DNA of 37,848 nucleotides from assembly GCA_018623095.1 (NCBI GenBank), contig JAAZVX010000005.1:1-37848 (forward strand), written 5' to 3'. Each line of letters starts with the position of its first letter. Within the stretch, counting starts at the first letter, position 1. Shown in pieces: positions 10,304-21,133 of the stretch. The notes below the pieces were generated by a model. It did no database searches. It was not told where the DNA came from and saw only the letters and a list, made by a program, of their open reading frames with translations. The DNA is from Marinobacterium sp. GTDB lineage: Bacteria; Pseudomonadota; Gammaproteobacteria; Pseudomonadales; Balneatricaceae. The translations under genes and the position numbers were made by a program.

Positions 10304-10955
10304 GACTCTTCTCACGTGTCGCTGGTGACAATAACAGATTCTTTTGGGACTCAAAGTAATCTAATGCCACACCGGTCGCTTTAACGACGGCTCTGGGTGT
10401 AATCGTAGCACCGGTAAATTGATCAAACTGACCGCCATCTTTTTTAACGGCCCAATTTGAGTCATCGGGACCGTTGCGAAGAGCTCCTTTAAAACTCTCT
10501 ATCCAGTCTGATTTCGCTCTATCGATCTTATCCCCAAGCCCAGGTGTCTCTTGATGAGAGATCACACGAACACCGGCTATTGTGCTATCGGCATTGATGC
10601 CGACAATCAGGTCGATATCACCTGAGTAACCTTGGGAAGAGGTAACCGGTAGAATCACCCCCACGACTTGATCGTCCTGAATCGCTTGGTAGCCCGTCGT
10701 CCCAGGCTCGATGTTCAACTGACCTGCTTCCAGCTCTATCCGGTGGTCAAAGAGCCGCGCATCAATTGACGCGGGGAATATCTCAAACAGTGCACGCGAT
10801 TCAGCTTCACGTATATTGGCGTCAATTCGATCGACTGTTGTCACTTGGGTAACAGCAATCACAGCGGCCGATAGAACGGCGAATAGACCAATGCCAACGG
10901 CGCTTTTTGATATGGACTGAGTTGTCGTAGGGTGTTCGTTCTGCTCCATACTCAC
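10293..10955 (-). CDS. rsxG: Electron transport complex subunit RsxG/RnfG (FMN-binding)
   Basis: FMN-binding domain with flavinylation motif [11 protein letters not shown]; operon position. Confidence 0.95.
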   Translation of the reverse strand: MSMEQNEHPTTTQSISKSAVGIGLFAVLSAAVIAVTQVTTVDRIDANIREAESRALFEIFPASIDARLFDHRIELEAGQLNIEPGTTGYQAIQDDQVVGVILPVTSSQGYSGDIDLIVGINADSTIAGVRVISHQETPGLGDKIDRAKSDWIESFKGALRNGPDDSNWAVKKDGGQFDQFTGATITPRAVVKATGVALDYFESQKNLLLSPATREKSHAE

Positions 10956-12004
10956 TCTCCTTTAGGCCCAAGACGTGCGCGCTTATGGCCGTAACTACGC
11001 GGTTGGGTGTAGTGATCGATCATCGGTGCTGCTAGATTCATCAAAAGAACGGAGAACGCGACGGCATCTGGGTAGTTACCCCAGGTTCGAATAATAAAAA
11101 TTAACAATCCAATCCCAATACCAAAAACGATTCGACCACGGTTGCTGGTTGCCGAGGAGACAGGGTCGGTTGCGATAAAGAAGGCCGCTAACATGGTAGC
11201 TCCCAGAGTAAGGTGGTTGAACGGGTCAACAAAATTACTTGGATCAACGCCGTAGGCAATCGCGCTCACTAGTCCTAAGGTAGCCAGAATGCTGACAGGC
11301 GTGTGCCAGGTGAACACCTTTTTATAGATCAGGTAGATACCGCCCATGAACCATGCCGCCGATAGGGCGTGATAGGCCGCAGCACCACTCATTAAGGTTT
11401 GACTACTGCGCCACATCTCTTCGGTAGTAAAACCATCTCGGTTACGCAGAATATCCAGAGGCGTTGCACCGGTATAGGCGTCCATGACCTGTGTCGATCC
11501 GGCAAAGATCATTGCAATTGAATCCGATAGCGGTGGAATGGACCACCCCTCACTGCCACTTAGTACGTAAGGCAGATTCCAACTGGTCATCTGTACTGGG
11601 AATGAGACCAAGAGTAGAGCGTAGGCAACCATGGCCGGGTTAAAGGGGTTGTTACCGATGCCGCCATAGACCTGTTTTGCAAACAGGATCGCAACAAACA
11701 TCCCAACTAGGCCTACCCAAAAAGGGGCTGAAGGCGGTATGGAGACGGCTAACAGCAGTGCGGTTACCGTGGCAGAGTAGTCACCCAGGTATCGTGAAAC
11801 GGGCAGTCCTCGCATCTTCAGGGCCAGGGCTTCAAAGGTCAGGCCTGAGACCAGACAGATGAAAATCTGAATCAGAGTTCCCCAACCAAAGAAAAGTGTG
11901 ATCGCGAGGATGCCTGGGATCATGGCCAGAAGCACCAACTGCATGACACCCGAGCTGGTATTGCTTCGGGTAACGTGGGGTGAACTCATCCGTATCAGTG
12001 ACAT
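10952..12004 (-). CDS. rsxD: Electron transport complex subunit RsxD/RnfD
   Basis: Multi-TM NQR2/RnfD family with covalent flavin motif DAYTGATPLD; operon position. Confidence 0.96.
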   Translation of the reverse strand: MSLIRMSSPHVTRSNTSSGVMQLVLLAMIPGILAITLFFGWGTLIQIFICLVSGLTFEALALKMRGLPVSRYLGDYSATVTALLLAVSIPPSAPFWVGLVGMFVAILFAKQVYGGIGNNPFNPAMVAYALLLVSFPVQMTSWNLPYVLSGSEGWSIPPLSDSIAMIFAGSTQVMDAYTGATPLDILRNRDGFTTEEMWRSSQTLMSGAAAYHALSAAWFMGGIYLIYKKVFTWHTPVSILATLGLVSAIAYGVDPSNFVDPFNHLTLGATMLAAFFIATDPVSSATSNRGRIVFGIGIGLLIFIIRTWGNYPDAVAFSVLLMNLAAPMIDHYTQPRSYGHKRARLGPKGE

Positions 12005-12013
12005 CGTTTTATC

Positions 12014-14086
12014 CTACTCGTACGGTTTAAGTTGTGATTCAAGTCGAGTAAAGTAGGCTTTAGCCGTCTCAAGGTCCGCTTTTAGAGTCTCTTGCTCCGT
12101 CTCATCGTCACTTTTACTGATCGCGCGCTCTATCTTCGTTACAGCCACTTTCGCCATGGCTAGATCAATGCGCAACTGTTTAAGATCGATACCTGCTGTT
12201 TTGGCCAGCTCTATCAACGCATTGTCGGCATCAGCGTATGCCTGGCTAGCTTCTTCTAAGCGAGCCTTCAGTGATTCAATCTCGCTCTCATCGACGTCAT
12301 CAGCGGCTTCTGCCTTCTTCAATTTTGTGCGCATGATTGAAACCTGTTGTTTCAACGCTTTCAAATCAGGCTTGGCTGGTGTCGGTTCGCGCTTGTCGGT
12401 TTTGGAAGCGGTTGTTTCGGTTGCTGAGTAGCTTTGCAAAGCCTGCTCGGCCTCAACAGCCGCCTGTTTCAGTTTATCAACCGTCGCTTGTAAGGTATCA
12501 ATCCCTTCCAGCCCCTTATCTTGAGCATTTTTAAGGGCGACCTCTGCTTTCTTTAATTTAGTTCTTGCAACAGCAGCGGCTGTTTTCAGAGCCGCTGTAT
12601 CATCTTTACCGGCACTGCTCTCAGATTGCTTTTTACGTTCCGCTTGGGCTTTAGCCGCTTCAGCAGCACGTGCTTTACGGCGTTCTGCTTTCTCAATCGC
12701 TTCGCGCTCTAGTCGTGCTTGTCTCGCTTCAAAGCGCTCACGAGCATGGTCGGCTTTACGCTGTTCAAGCTCCTCTGCACGGATCTCAGATTTTGCATAA
12801 CGGTAGAATTGCACTAGAGGGATGCTACTAGGGCAGACGTAGGCACAAGCACCACACTCTATACAGTCAAATAGATTGTGATTTTTTGCCTTCTCAAACT
12901 CTTTGCCCTTGGCAAACCAGTAGAGCTGTTGTGGAAGCAGTTGCGCTGGGCATGCCTGTTCACACATACCACATCGAATGCAGGGTTGTGCCGCTGGTGC
13001 CTCTGGCATCTCACTCTCTGTCGCCGCGATGAGACAGTTGGTTGTTTTGATCACCGGAATGGAGTCGGTCTCAACCGCTACCCCCATCATTGGTCCGCCC
13101 ATCACCAAGCGATGCATGGCACCGGGTTTTAGGTCAGCCGCCGAGAGCAGATCTGAGAAAGGGGTGCCTAATAGTGTCCAGAAGTTACCAGGGTGTTCAA
13201 CCGCCTCTCCCGTCACGGTTACTATTCGTTGTATCAACGGCTCACCGTGGTTAATGGCTCTGTGCAGGGCCTGTGCTGTACCGACGTTTTGTACCACTAT
13301 GCCTATGTCAGCAGGTATTTTGCCGCTTGGTACTTCAACGCCCGTCAAGAGCTGAATCAACTGGCGTTCGCCACCTGAAGGGTATTTAGTCGGTACGACA
13401 ACCAGGTCAAGATCAATGTCCGCTTCAGCCAATGCCTCATTAAGGGCACGAATGGCATTGGGTTTATTGTCTTCGATACCCAGAAGGGTATGAGTTGGTT
13501 CCAGCAGATGCTGAATGATCTTGATGCCCTCTAGTATTTCAGAGGCGTGTTCGCACATCAGTTTATCGTCAGCGGTGATGTAGGGCTCACATTCGGCGGC
13601 ATTAATAATTAACGTAGTGACAATGTGATCCGAGCCAAGGTTCAACTTAACATCGGTTGGAAAACCTGCACCGCCCATGCCTGCTATGCCCATTTGGCGA
13701 ATCTGCTTAACCAGCTCAGTGCGCTCTATTCCCTTGTAATCAATGGGCTGATGATCAATCCATTGGTCCAGTCCATCCGATTCAATGACAATACATTCAG
13801 CGTCCAGGCCGGAAGCATGCGGTACCGGTTGCGCTTCAATTGCGGTCACTGTGCCAGAGGTGGGGGCATGCAACGAGGCACTGATACGACCCACAGGTTC
13901 TGCAATGGTTTGCCCCTTAAGTACCCGATCACCGACGGAGACAACGGGATCTGCCGCCAGACCAAGGTGTTGCTGTGTCGGTATCACCAAGGCTTTTGGA
14001 ATGGGTAGGTGGCGCACAGAAGCACGAGTAGACTGCTTCTTATTTTCAGGCGGGTGAATACCGCCGTGAAAACCAAATACCTTCAC
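12014..14086 (-). CDS. rsxC: Electron transport complex subunit RsxC/RnfC
   Basis: [24 protein letters not shown], two 4Fe-4S motifs ([24 protein letters not shown]); long charged Ala/Lys/Glu-rich C-terminus. Confidence 0.97.
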   Translation of the reverse strand: MKVFGFHGGIHPPENKKQSTRASVRHLPIPKALVIPTQQHLGLAADPVVSVGDRVLKGQTIAEPVGRISASLHAPTSGTVTAIEAQPVPHASGLDAECIVIESDGLDQWIDHQPIDYKGIERTELVKQIRQMGIAGMGGAGFPTDVKLNLGSDHIVTTLIINAAECEPYITADDKLMCEHASEILEGIKIIQHLLEPTHTLLGIEDNKPNAIRALNEALAEADIDLDLVVVPTKYPSGGERQLIQLLTGVEVPSGKIPADIGIVVQNVGTAQALHRAINHGEPLIQRIVTVTGEAVEHPGNFWTLLGTPFSDLLSAADLKPGAMHRLVMGGPMMGVAVETDSIPVIKTTNCLIAATESEMPEAPAAQPCIRCGMCEQACPAQLLPQQLYWFAKGKEFEKAKNHNLFDCIECGACAYVCPSSIPLVQFYRYAKSEIRAEELEQRKADHARERFEARQARLEREAIEKAERRKARAAEAAKAQAERKKQSESSAGKDDTAALKTAAAVARTKLKKAEVALKNAQDKGLEGIDTLQATVDKLKQAAVEAEQALQSYSATETTASKTDKREPTPAKPDLKALKQQVSIMRTKLKKAEAADDVDESEIESLKARLEEASQAYADADNALIELAKTAGIDLKQLRIDLAMAKVAVTKIERAISKSDDETEQETLKADLETAKAYFTRLESQLKPYE

Positions 14087-14676
14087 GATGCATTCTCCTC
14101 AAGGTGTGGCTGTCTGTCAGTCGCGATCAGATTATTGGTCTGAGGGGGTTCAGGCCACTTCCAGTTCAAGGTGTTCGTCGCAACAGGTAGCATATCGATA
14201 CAGTCGACCGGGCAGGGCTCAACACATAGATCACAACCGGTACATTCGTCGACAATGACGGTGTGCATCAACTTAGCCGCGCCTAGGATGGCATCCACTG
14301 GGCAGGCTTGAATACATTTAGTACAGCCAATGCACTCATCTTCACGAATGTAGGCAACCTTTCGAACATCTTCGACACCGTGCTCTGAATCTAATGGAAC
14401 AGAGTCGACATTAAGAAGCTCGGCGAGCTGGTCAATAGTTGTCTGCCCACCAGGAGGGCACTTGTTAATCGCTTCGCCAGCAGCAATGCCTTCTGCATAG
14501 GGTCGGCAGCCAGGATGACCGCACTGACCACATTGGGTTTGAGGCAGTAGAGCATCAATCTGATCGACGATCGGATCGCCATCTACCTTAAATCGTACAG
14601 CCGCAAAGCCCAGAATCACTCCGAAGATGAGCGCCAGAACAGTAAGAACGAGTATGGCAATAACAATGCTGCTCAT
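14083..14676 (-). CDS. rsxB: Electron transport complex subunit RsxB/RnfB
   Basis: [17 protein letters not shown] plus two ferredoxin clusters ([24 protein letters not shown]). Confidence 0.97.
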   Translation of the reverse strand: MSSIVIAILVLTVLALIFGVILGFAAVRFKVDGDPIVDQIDALLPQTQCGQCGHPGCRPYAEGIAAGEAINKCPPGGQTTIDQLAELLNVDSVPLDSEHGVEDVRKVAYIREDECIGCTKCIQACPVDAILGAAKLMHTVIVDECTGCDLCVEPCPVDCIDMLPVATNTLNWKWPEPPQTNNLIATDRQPHLEENAS

Positions 14677-14685
14677 GCTGGCACC

Positions 14686-15267
14686 TTAAAACTGAACCAA
14701 GCCAGCAAAGCCCATGAAGGCGAGTGACATAAGACCGGCTGTAATCATACCAATGGCAGGGCCTTTAAAGGTAACAGGTACCTCGGCAACGGCAATTCGC
14801 TCACGCAAGGCTGAGAACAGAATAAGCGCTAATGAGAAGCCGACCGCGGCCCCGAAACCATAGCCAATCGATTCGATAAATCCGTTCTGCTTTCGAATGT
14901 TCAACAGAGCCACACCCAATACGGCACAGTTGGTAGTGATCAGGGGCAAGAAAATACCCAGCAGTTTGTAAAGCAGTGGGCTGGTTTTATGCACGACCAT
15001 CTCAGTGAACTGCACCACCACAGCAATCACAAGAATGAAGCTGACGGTTTGCAAATAGATAAGATCAAACGGTAGAAGCAGGTAGGTGTAGACCAGGTAA
15101 CTGCAGACCGATGAGAGCGTCAGCACGAAGGTAGTCGCGAGCGACATCCCCATGGCCGTTTCTAACTTGTTGGACACCCCCATGAATGGGCACAAGCCAA
15201 GAAACTGAACCAGTACAAAGTTATTCACCAGTACGGTACTGATTAAAATTAGTAGAAACTCAGTCAT
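14686..15267 (-). CDS. rsxA: Electron transport complex subunit RsxA/RnfA
   Basis: Six-TM NQR-DE/RnfAE family; [24 protein letters not shown]. Confidence 0.97.
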   Translation of the reverse strand: MTEFLLILISTVLVNNFVLVQFLGLCPFMGVSNKLETAMGMSLATTFVLTLSSVCSYLVYTYLLLPFDLIYLQTVSFILVIAVVVQFTEMVVHKTSPLLYKLLGIFLPLITTNCAVLGVALLNIRKQNGFIESIGYGFGAAVGFSLALILFSALRERIAVAEVPVTFKGPAIGMITAGLMSLAFMGFAGLVQF

Positions 15268-15311
15268 CGTCTATCGCTATGGCGTTGAACGCAAAAAATG
15301 CAAATAAGAAA

Positions 15312-15335
15312 CGGTTTAGAGTGTACCCTAAACCG
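15312..15335 (-). terminator. Candidate terminator hairpin downstream of cysN
   Basis: 8-bp stem CGGTTTAG...CTAAACCG, followed on the minus strand by TTTCTTATTT (weak U-tract). Confidence 0.5.
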
Positions 15336-15382
15336 CCTCTAGAACCCAGTATCAACGGTTGTTTCAGGTCAATTAGACGTCT

Positions 15383-17038
15383 CTAAACTAACTTTAGTTC
15401 AGTCAGTGCCTGCAGAATCAAATCGACCTGTTTTTCAGTGGGTAGGCTCAGGTCCAAATAGGCATCACATTGAGGCTGCTGCCCAATGACTAGGTCACTT
15501 CCCTCTGCCAGTGTGCTCAAGACAACTAGGCCGGCCTGTTTTAACAGAGCCGCCTCTTCTGGATGGCGGCTGACAGCCGGTAAATGACCTGTATCGAATA
15601 GACGTTTCTCCAGCGTATACAGGACAGAATCAGTAATATTAGGCAACCCAACAATCACGGCATTATGACCCAATCGACGCGAGCGCAGCGCAGCGTCAAC
15701 CACGGATTCAGTGTGTATTTCGGTCAGTTCAATGGGTTGCTCTGCTTCAACCATCATGCCTGCTGCAATGGTTCTGTTGGTAAAACGGTCGATGACGACA
15801 AAGGCTCCCGTTGCAGCATTGGCATGGTAGGGGTCCATCTGGATGGGGCGATCCAGTTGCAAACTTACTTCGGCAATTTCGTTGAGCGCTAATGTGTCGG
15901 CAGGTAGAGCCTCTTGGCTATTCACATCGACCTTAAAGTGAATGTCAGTCACTCGGCCAGATGATTTGGCTGCTGTCGTTTTGATCAGCAGGTTGTTGCC
16001 CACCTTAAGCGGGGATTGATCCATCCAGATCAATTTGGCCCTAAGCGCATTAATCGGTTCGACGGCATCATCCGACAGAACGAGAGTATCACCGCGTGAT
16101 ATGTCAATCTCATCTTCAAGTGTCAAAGTGACGGCCATGGGTGCAAAGGCACGTTCCAAGTTGCCATCCATCGTAACGATCGATTTAACCTTAGACTGTC
16201 TATTGCTGGGCAGCACTTTGACAGTCTGACCAACTTTGATCGATCCTGAGGCTATAGTCCCTGCATAGCCACGAAAATCAAGGTTAGGGCGGCTGACGTA
16301 TTGCACGGGGTAGCGAAAAGACTCTGAGGTTGCGCGACCGATATCAACATTTTCAAGCAACTCCATTAAGGTAGGGCCCTGGTACCAAGGCGTGTTGACG
16401 GACGGATCCACCACGTTGTCGCCCACTAGCGCCGAGATAGGGCAGAAGTGAATGTCCGACAAGCCAAGTTTATCGGCTAACGCGAGAAACTCTGTCTGAA
16501 TCTCATTAAACCGATTCTGATCGAACGCAACGAGATCCATTTTATTGATCGCAATGACGATGTGCTTTATGCCCAGTAACGAAACAATAAAGCTATGGCG
16601 GCGTGTCTGCGTTTGAACCCCGTAACGGGCATCCACCAAAATAATGGCTAAATCAGCGGTTGATGCACCGGTCGCCATGTTGCGTGTGTACTGCTCATGA
16701 CCCGGGGTATCGGCAATGATGAATTTACGCTTGGCCGTTGAGAAGTAACGGTACGCAACATCAATGGTGATGCCTTGCTCACGCTCTGCTTGAAGGCCAT
16801 CGACCAATAGCGCCAGATCAGGCTGTTCGCCGGTAGTACCGACACGTTTACTCTCTTTGTTGATGGCAGCCAGTTGATCTTCATAGATCATTTTGGAGTC
16901 ATGAAGCAGGCGCCCGATCAGAGTCGATTTGCCATCATCGACGCTGCCACAGGTAATAAAACGAAGCAGCTCTTTATTTTCATGCTGCTCAAGATAGGTA
17001 TTGATGTCATTGGCAATAAGGGATGATTGATGACTCAT
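15383..17038 (-). CDS. cysN: Sulfate adenylyltransferase subunit 1 (CysN) with degenerate C-terminal APS-kinase-like remnant
   Basis: GTPase motifs [31 protein letters not shown]. Last ~110 aa resemble a CysC domain lacking the P-loop. Confidence 0.95.
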   Translation of the reverse strand: MSHQSSLIANDINTYLEQHENKELLRFITCGSVDDGKSTLIGRLLHDSKMIYEDQLAAINKESKRVGTTGEQPDLALLVDGLQAEREQGITIDVAYRYFSTAKRKFIIADTPGHEQYTRNMATGASTADLAIILVDARYGVQTQTRRHSFIVSLLGIKHIVIAINKMDLVAFDQNRFNEIQTEFLALADKLGLSDIHFCPISALVGDNVVDPSVNTPWYQGPTLMELLENVDIGRATSESFRYPVQYVSRPNLDFRGYAGTIASGSIKVGQTVKVLPSNRQSKVKSIVTMDGNLERAFAPMAVTLTLEDEIDISRGDTLVLSDDAVEPINALRAKLIWMDQSPLKVGNNLLIKTTAAKSSGRVTDIHFKVDVNSQEALPADTLALNEIAEVSLQLDRPIQMDPYHANAATGAFVVIDRFTNRTIAAGMMVEAEQPIELTEIHTESVVDAALRSRRLGHNAVIVGLPNITDSVLYTLEKRLFDTGHLPAVSRHPEEAALLKQAGLVVLSTLAEGSDLVIGQQPQCDAYLDLSLPTEKQVDLILQALTELKLV

Positions 17039-17046
17039 AATATATC

Positions 17047-17964
17047 CTAGAAATAACCTTCGATTTTCTTCTGTTCCATGGATCCCGCACCATCATGGTC
17101 AATGGCCCGGCCCTGTCTTTCTGAGGTGGTAGCCAGTAGCATCTCTTGAATTATCTCAGGCAAGCTTGTCGCGGTGGATTCAACGGCACCCGTCAATGGG
17201 TAGCACCCCAGAGTTCTGAAACGGACCGATTTCTGTTCGGGTACCTCACCCTCATTAAGGGGTAAACGTTCGTCATCGACCATGATGGTCATGCCATCTC
17301 TTTGAACCACGGGACGTAACTTTGAAAAGTAAAGTGGCACAAGAGAAATATTCTCTAAGTATATGTATTGCCAAATATCCAGTTCAGTCCAGTTCGACAA
17401 AGGGAAGACTCGAATACTTTCACCTTTATTGATCTCTGTGTTGTAGATGTTCCACAACTCAGGTCTCTGATTCTTGGGATCCCAGCGGTGGTTTTGATCT
17501 CTAAAAGAGAAGACTCTCTCTTTGGCGCGAGACGCTTCCTCATCTCGGCGAGCACCCCCAAAGGCGGCATCAAACTGATACTTATCGAGCGCCTGTTTTA
17601 GGCCTTGAGTCTTCATAACATCGGTATGTTTGGCAGACCCATGGACGAAGGGGTTGATGTTCATGTCGACCCCCTCCTGATTGATATGGACCAATAGGTC
17701 CATGCCAGCATCCTTGGCCATCTTATCCCTGAACTCGATCATCTCTTTAAACTTCCAAGTGGTATCGACATGAAGCAGAGGAAACGGGGGATTACCCGGA
17801 TAAAAAGCCTTACGTGCTAAGTGCAACATGACGGATGAATCCTTACCGATCGAGTAGAGCATCACTGGGTTGTTAAACTCAGCGGCCACTTCACGAATGA
17901 TGTGAATGCTTTCAGCTTCTAGCTGTTTTAGATGGGTCAAACGATCCGAGGTAATAAGATTCAT
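17047..17964 (-). CDS. cysD: Sulfate adenylyltransferase subunit 2
   Basis: PP-loop motif [41 protein letters not shown]. Confidence 0.98.
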   Translation of the reverse strand: MNLITSDRLTHLKQLEAESIHIIREVAAEFNNPVMLYSIGKDSSVMLHLARKAFYPGNPPFPLLHVDTTWKFKEMIEFRDKMAKDAGMDLLVHINQEGVDMNINPFVHGSAKHTDVMKTQGLKQALDKYQFDAAFGGARRDEEASRAKERVFSFRDQNHRWDPKNQRPELWNIYNTEINKGESIRVFPLSNWTELDIWQYIYLENISLVPLYFSKLRPVVQRDGMTIMVDDERLPLNEGEVPEQKSVRFRTLGCYPLTGAVESTATSLPEIIQEMLLATTSERQGRAIDHDGAGSMEQKKIEGYF

Positions 17965-18002
17965 AGCGCCTCCTTAATTTCGAAAACGCATTATGCATAT
18001 CG

Positions 18003-18137
18003 TTTTATATAACCCAAAAGAATATATGAAAATTAAGATATTATCTTTGGTTATAAAGAATAAAAAATATATAAGTATTGGATATATAACTTTTCGGGCT
18101 AATATAACGCCCAAATATTATTTTGAGTTATATAAAA
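18003..18137. promoter_or_regulatory. AT-rich divergent cysDN / tauE-cysI regulatory region with 11-nt inverted repeat
   Basis: TTTTATATAAC (18003-18013) and GTTATATAAAA (18127-18137) are exact reverse complements; between divergent cys genes. Confidence 0.55.
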
Positions 18138-18194
18138 AGGTATATATATTCCATCCGGTAATTTTAATTTAGCTATTTATAACGGAGCTACCGA

Positions 18195-18980
18195 ATGGAA
18201 CTTGGATACTCTTTTGCAGGCCTACTGGTCGGCTTCGTTATTGGTTTAACCGGCATAGGCGGCGGTGCACTGATGACACCTATTCTTATTGTCGGTTTTG
18301 GGATTCCGCTTATCGTTGCAGTGAGTACTGATCTACTGTACGCCGCGTTTACCAAAGCGGGTGGCATATTCAATTATGCCAAGAAGCAGTTGGTTGAGTG
18401 GCGAGTAGCAGGTCTGTTGTTGTTGGGAAGTTTGCCAAGCGCATATTTAACGCTGCTATACCTTAGTCAGATTGAGTCGCTGGCAACCCTTGAATCAACG
18501 ATCAATCTAACTCTGGGGCTCTCCCTGGTTCTAACCTCCGTTGCTGTCTTTTTTCGAGAGTCGATTCGACGATTTTCAGATAAGCAGTCAGACCGCGCTA
18601 TATCGCGGTTGTTGGGCCAGTTTCGGCCCTACTTAACCGTGTTGTGCGGTCTCTTTTTAGGTGGGTTGGTTACGCTCTCATCTGTAGGTGCCGGAGCCCT
18701 GGGTACAGCCATGTTGATACTGCTCTATCCACGATTCTCAATGGGCACCATTGTTGGAACAGACCTAGTCCATGCCGTCGTGCTAACCGCTTTTTCTGGG
18801 TTTGGTCACATGCAGATGGGGTCAGTGGATTTGGAATTGTTGGCGTACCTGCTGGTCGGCTCACTACCGGGGGTGTGGTTGGGGAGTCGAATGGGGGCCA
18901 ATCTATCGCCGAAATTGATGCAGCCTGTTATTGGCACTCTGTTAATGGCGATAGGCATCCGCTTTGTATTAGCGGTTTAA
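18195..18980 (+). CDS. TauE/SafE family sulfite exporter-like membrane protein
   Basis: Multi-TM; LLVGFVIGLTGIGGGALMTPILI and VGAGALGTAML repeat motifs of TauE/SafE. Confidence 0.9.
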   Translation: MELGYSFAGLLVGFVIGLTGIGGGALMTPILIVGFGIPLIVAVSTDLLYAAFTKAGGIFNYAKKQLVEWRVAGLLLLGSLPSAYLTLLYLSQIESLATLESTINLTLGLSLVLTSVAVFFRESIRRFSDKQSDRAISRLLGQFRPYLTVLCGLFLGGLVTLSSVGAGALGTAMLILLYPRFSMGTIVGTDLVHAVVLTAFSGFGHMQMGSVDLELLAYLLVGSLPGVWLGSRMGANLSPKLMQPVIGTLLMAIGIRFVLAV

Positions 18981-19011
18981 AGGAATAGTAAGTAAAGGTG
19001 TAGGTTAGATA

Positions 19012-20667
19012 ATGTATATCTATAACGACGTTGATCAAAAGATCGTTGATGAGCGTGTTGAACAGTTTCGTGATCAAACAACGCGATATTTAGCTGGTAA
19101 CTTAAGTGACGATGAGTTCCTAGCCTTGCGTCTGATGAACGGTCTATATATTCAGCGGCAGGCTCCTATGCTCAGGGTTGCCATTCCTTATGGAACGATG
19201 ACCTCGTTTCAACTAAGAGCTCTGTCTAGCATCTCTCGTAAATACGATAAGGGTTATGGTCATTTTACCACTCGAACCAATTTTCAATTGAACTGGCCAA
19301 AACTTGAAGAGGTGCCCGATATTTTAGCGGATCTCGCTAAGGTTCAGCTGCATGCGATTCAGACATCAGGCAACTGTATTCGCAATACCACCACGGATCA
19401 CTTTGCCGGTGTCTCTGCGACTGAGGTTTCTGATCCTAGACCCTGGTGTGAACTGATTCGTCAGTGGTCAACCCTGCATCCTGAATTTGCCTATCTGCCT
19501 CGTAAATTCAAGATAGCAATCACGTCTGGGCCTGAAGATCGAGCGGCGACTCAAGTCCATGATGTCGGACTGCACCTAATTAAAAACGAGCAGGGTGAGT
19601 TAGGTTTTGAGGTGTTAGTAGGTGGTGGTTTAGGTCGCACACCGAAAATTGGCAAGGTCATTCGTGAGTTTCTACCAGCCAATGAGGTGATCTCTTATCT
19701 GGAGGCTATTCTCAGGGTTTATAATCTTAAAGGGCGTCGAGACAACAAGTACAAAGCTCGTATCAAAATATTAGTCGATGCGTTGGGTGCTGATGCGTTT
19801 CGTGACCTTGTTGAATCGGAGTGGCAGCACCTAAAAGGGAGCGAGTTAAAAATCACTCAAGAGGAGATAGAGCGGGTCAGTGACTTCTTTACGCCACATA
19901 ACTACAACACAGATGCAGCGGCTGATTTAACCCTAGATAAATATTTAGAAGCTCATTCAGACTTTAAGCACTGGTATCTTCGAAATACTCATCCGCACAA
20001 AGTACCTGGCTACCGTGCAGTGACTGTCTCCCTTAAACCGCAGTTAGGGGCACCGGGTGATATCACTGCGTTGCAGATGGATCTTGTCGCTGAGATAGCG
20101 GATCGTTATTCGTTTGGAGAGATTCGATCAACGCATCACCAAAACCTTCTTCTGGCGAATGTTGAGCAAAAACATTTGTACTCTGTATGGGTTGCGCTCT
20201 CTGATGCCAATTTAGCGCGTGCCAATATTGGCACGCTCACCGATATGATTGTCTGCCCCGGGTTTGATTTCTGTTCACTGGCAAATGCAAAAACCTTAAA
20301 CATCGCTCAGCAGATTAATGATGCGTTTGATGATGTGGATTACCTACATGACCTTGGCGAAATTCGCCTCAATATGTCGGGTTGTATCAACGCCTGTGCT
20401 CACCACCATGTAGGTCATATCGGAATTCTTGGTGTCGATAAGAAGGGCGAGGATTGGTATCAAATCACGCTTGGTGGATCCAGCGAGGCAGATGCTTCAC
20501 TGGGTAAAGTGCTCGGTAGAGCCGTGGCGGCCGATGAAGTGGCTGACACGTTAAAACGACTGCTAGAAGTCTACGTCGATCTTCGCAGAGGGGATGAGTT
20601 GTTCATTGATTGTGTTCGCCGACTTGGGGTGGAGCCATTTAAGGAGAGAGTCTATGCCGTTGCTTAA
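19012..20667 (+). CDS. cysI: Assimilatory sulfite reductase hemoprotein (nitrite/sulfite reductase family)
   Basis: Siroheme/4Fe-4S motifs CPGFDFCSLANAKT and NMSGCINACAHHHVGHIGILG; in a sulfur-assimilation context. Confidence 0.92.
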   Translation: MYIYNDVDQKIVDERVEQFRDQTTRYLAGNLSDDEFLALRLMNGLYIQRQAPMLRVAIPYGTMTSFQLRALSSISRKYDKGYGHFTTRTNFQLNWPKLEEVPDILADLAKVQLHAIQTSGNCIRNTTTDHFAGVSATEVSDPRPWCELIRQWSTLHPEFAYLPRKFKIAITSGPEDRAATQVHDVGLHLIKNEQGELGFEVLVGGGLGRTPKIGKVIREFLPANEVISYLEAILRVYNLKGRRDNKYKARIKILVDALGADAFRDLVESEWQHLKGSELKITQEEIERVSDFFTPHNYNTDAAADLTLDKYLEAHSDFKHWYLRNTHPHKVPGYRAVTVSLKPQLGAPGDITALQMDLVAEIADRYSFGEIRSTHHQNLLLANVEQKHLYSVWVALSDANLARANIGTLTDMIVCPGFDFCSLANAKTLNIAQQINDAFDDVDYLHDLGEIRLNMSGCINACAHHHVGHIGILGVDKKGEDWYQITLGGSSEADASLGKVLGRAVAADEVADTLKRLLEVYVDLRRGDELFIDCVRRLGVEPFKERVYAVA

Positions 20668-21133
20668 GCATCAAACCCTAGTCAGTGATGATCCATGGGT
20701 AGAACAAGAGACGCTCTCGGGCGTTACTGATCAATTCATTGTTGTGCCCTTAGCTCAGCTGCTTGAGCAAGAGGCGATATCACAACCTAAGGAGCGATTG
20801 GGGGTTAAACTGAGCAGTGAAGAGACACTGGATGATCTCATTCCTCTTCTAACAAAGGTATCGCTGGTTGAAATTCACTTTGAGGCGCTGCGTGATGGTA
20901 GAGGCTTCAGTTTTGCTCGTGTGCTGCGTCGTGAGGGTTTTCAGGGCGAGATTAGAGCCAGTGGTGAAGTGAGTCGAGATCGTTTGGACTACCTCTACCG
21001 CTGTGGCTTTGACTCGACGGTTTTACAGGCCCCGATCGATGATGAGCAGGTAAAAGCAGCCTATCAAGAGATATCCGTGCGCTATCAAGCTGATGCACGA
21101 CAGATTCAACCCGTTTACAGGCAGACAGTATGA
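20654..21133 (+). CDS. DUF934 family protein
   Basis: Small acidic protein directly between cysI and cysH; DGRGFSFARVLRREGFQGEIRASGEVSRDRLDYLYRCGFDS is characteristic. Start set at Met21 of the listed ORF. Confidence 0.88.
   Translation: MPLLKHQTLVSDDPWVEQETLSGVTDQFIVVPLAQLLEQEAISQPKERLGVKLSSEETLDDLIPLLTKVSLVEIHFEALRDGRGFSFARVLRREGFQGEIRASGEVSRDRLDYLYRCGFDSTVLQAPIDDEQVKAAYQEISVRYQADARQIQPVYRQTV

Noticed and set aside
12156-14057. Antisense ORFs across rsxC (12156-12431, 12337-12534, 12878-13132, 12978-13355, 13193-13378, 13625-14008, 13785-14057 on +)
   Set aside because: Overlap a well-supported rsxC gene; low-complexity or non-protein-like translations.
9593-15267. Rnf/Rsx operon as an unusual redox system
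   Set aside because: Gene order A-B-C-D-G-E followed by nth is the standard gammaproteobacterial arrangement.
15383-17038. CysN tail as a frameshift artefact of a full CysNC fusion
   Set aside because: CysC-like residues on both sides of the missing P-loop and central segment are in the same frame as CysN, so deletion and divergence fit better than a single frameshift.
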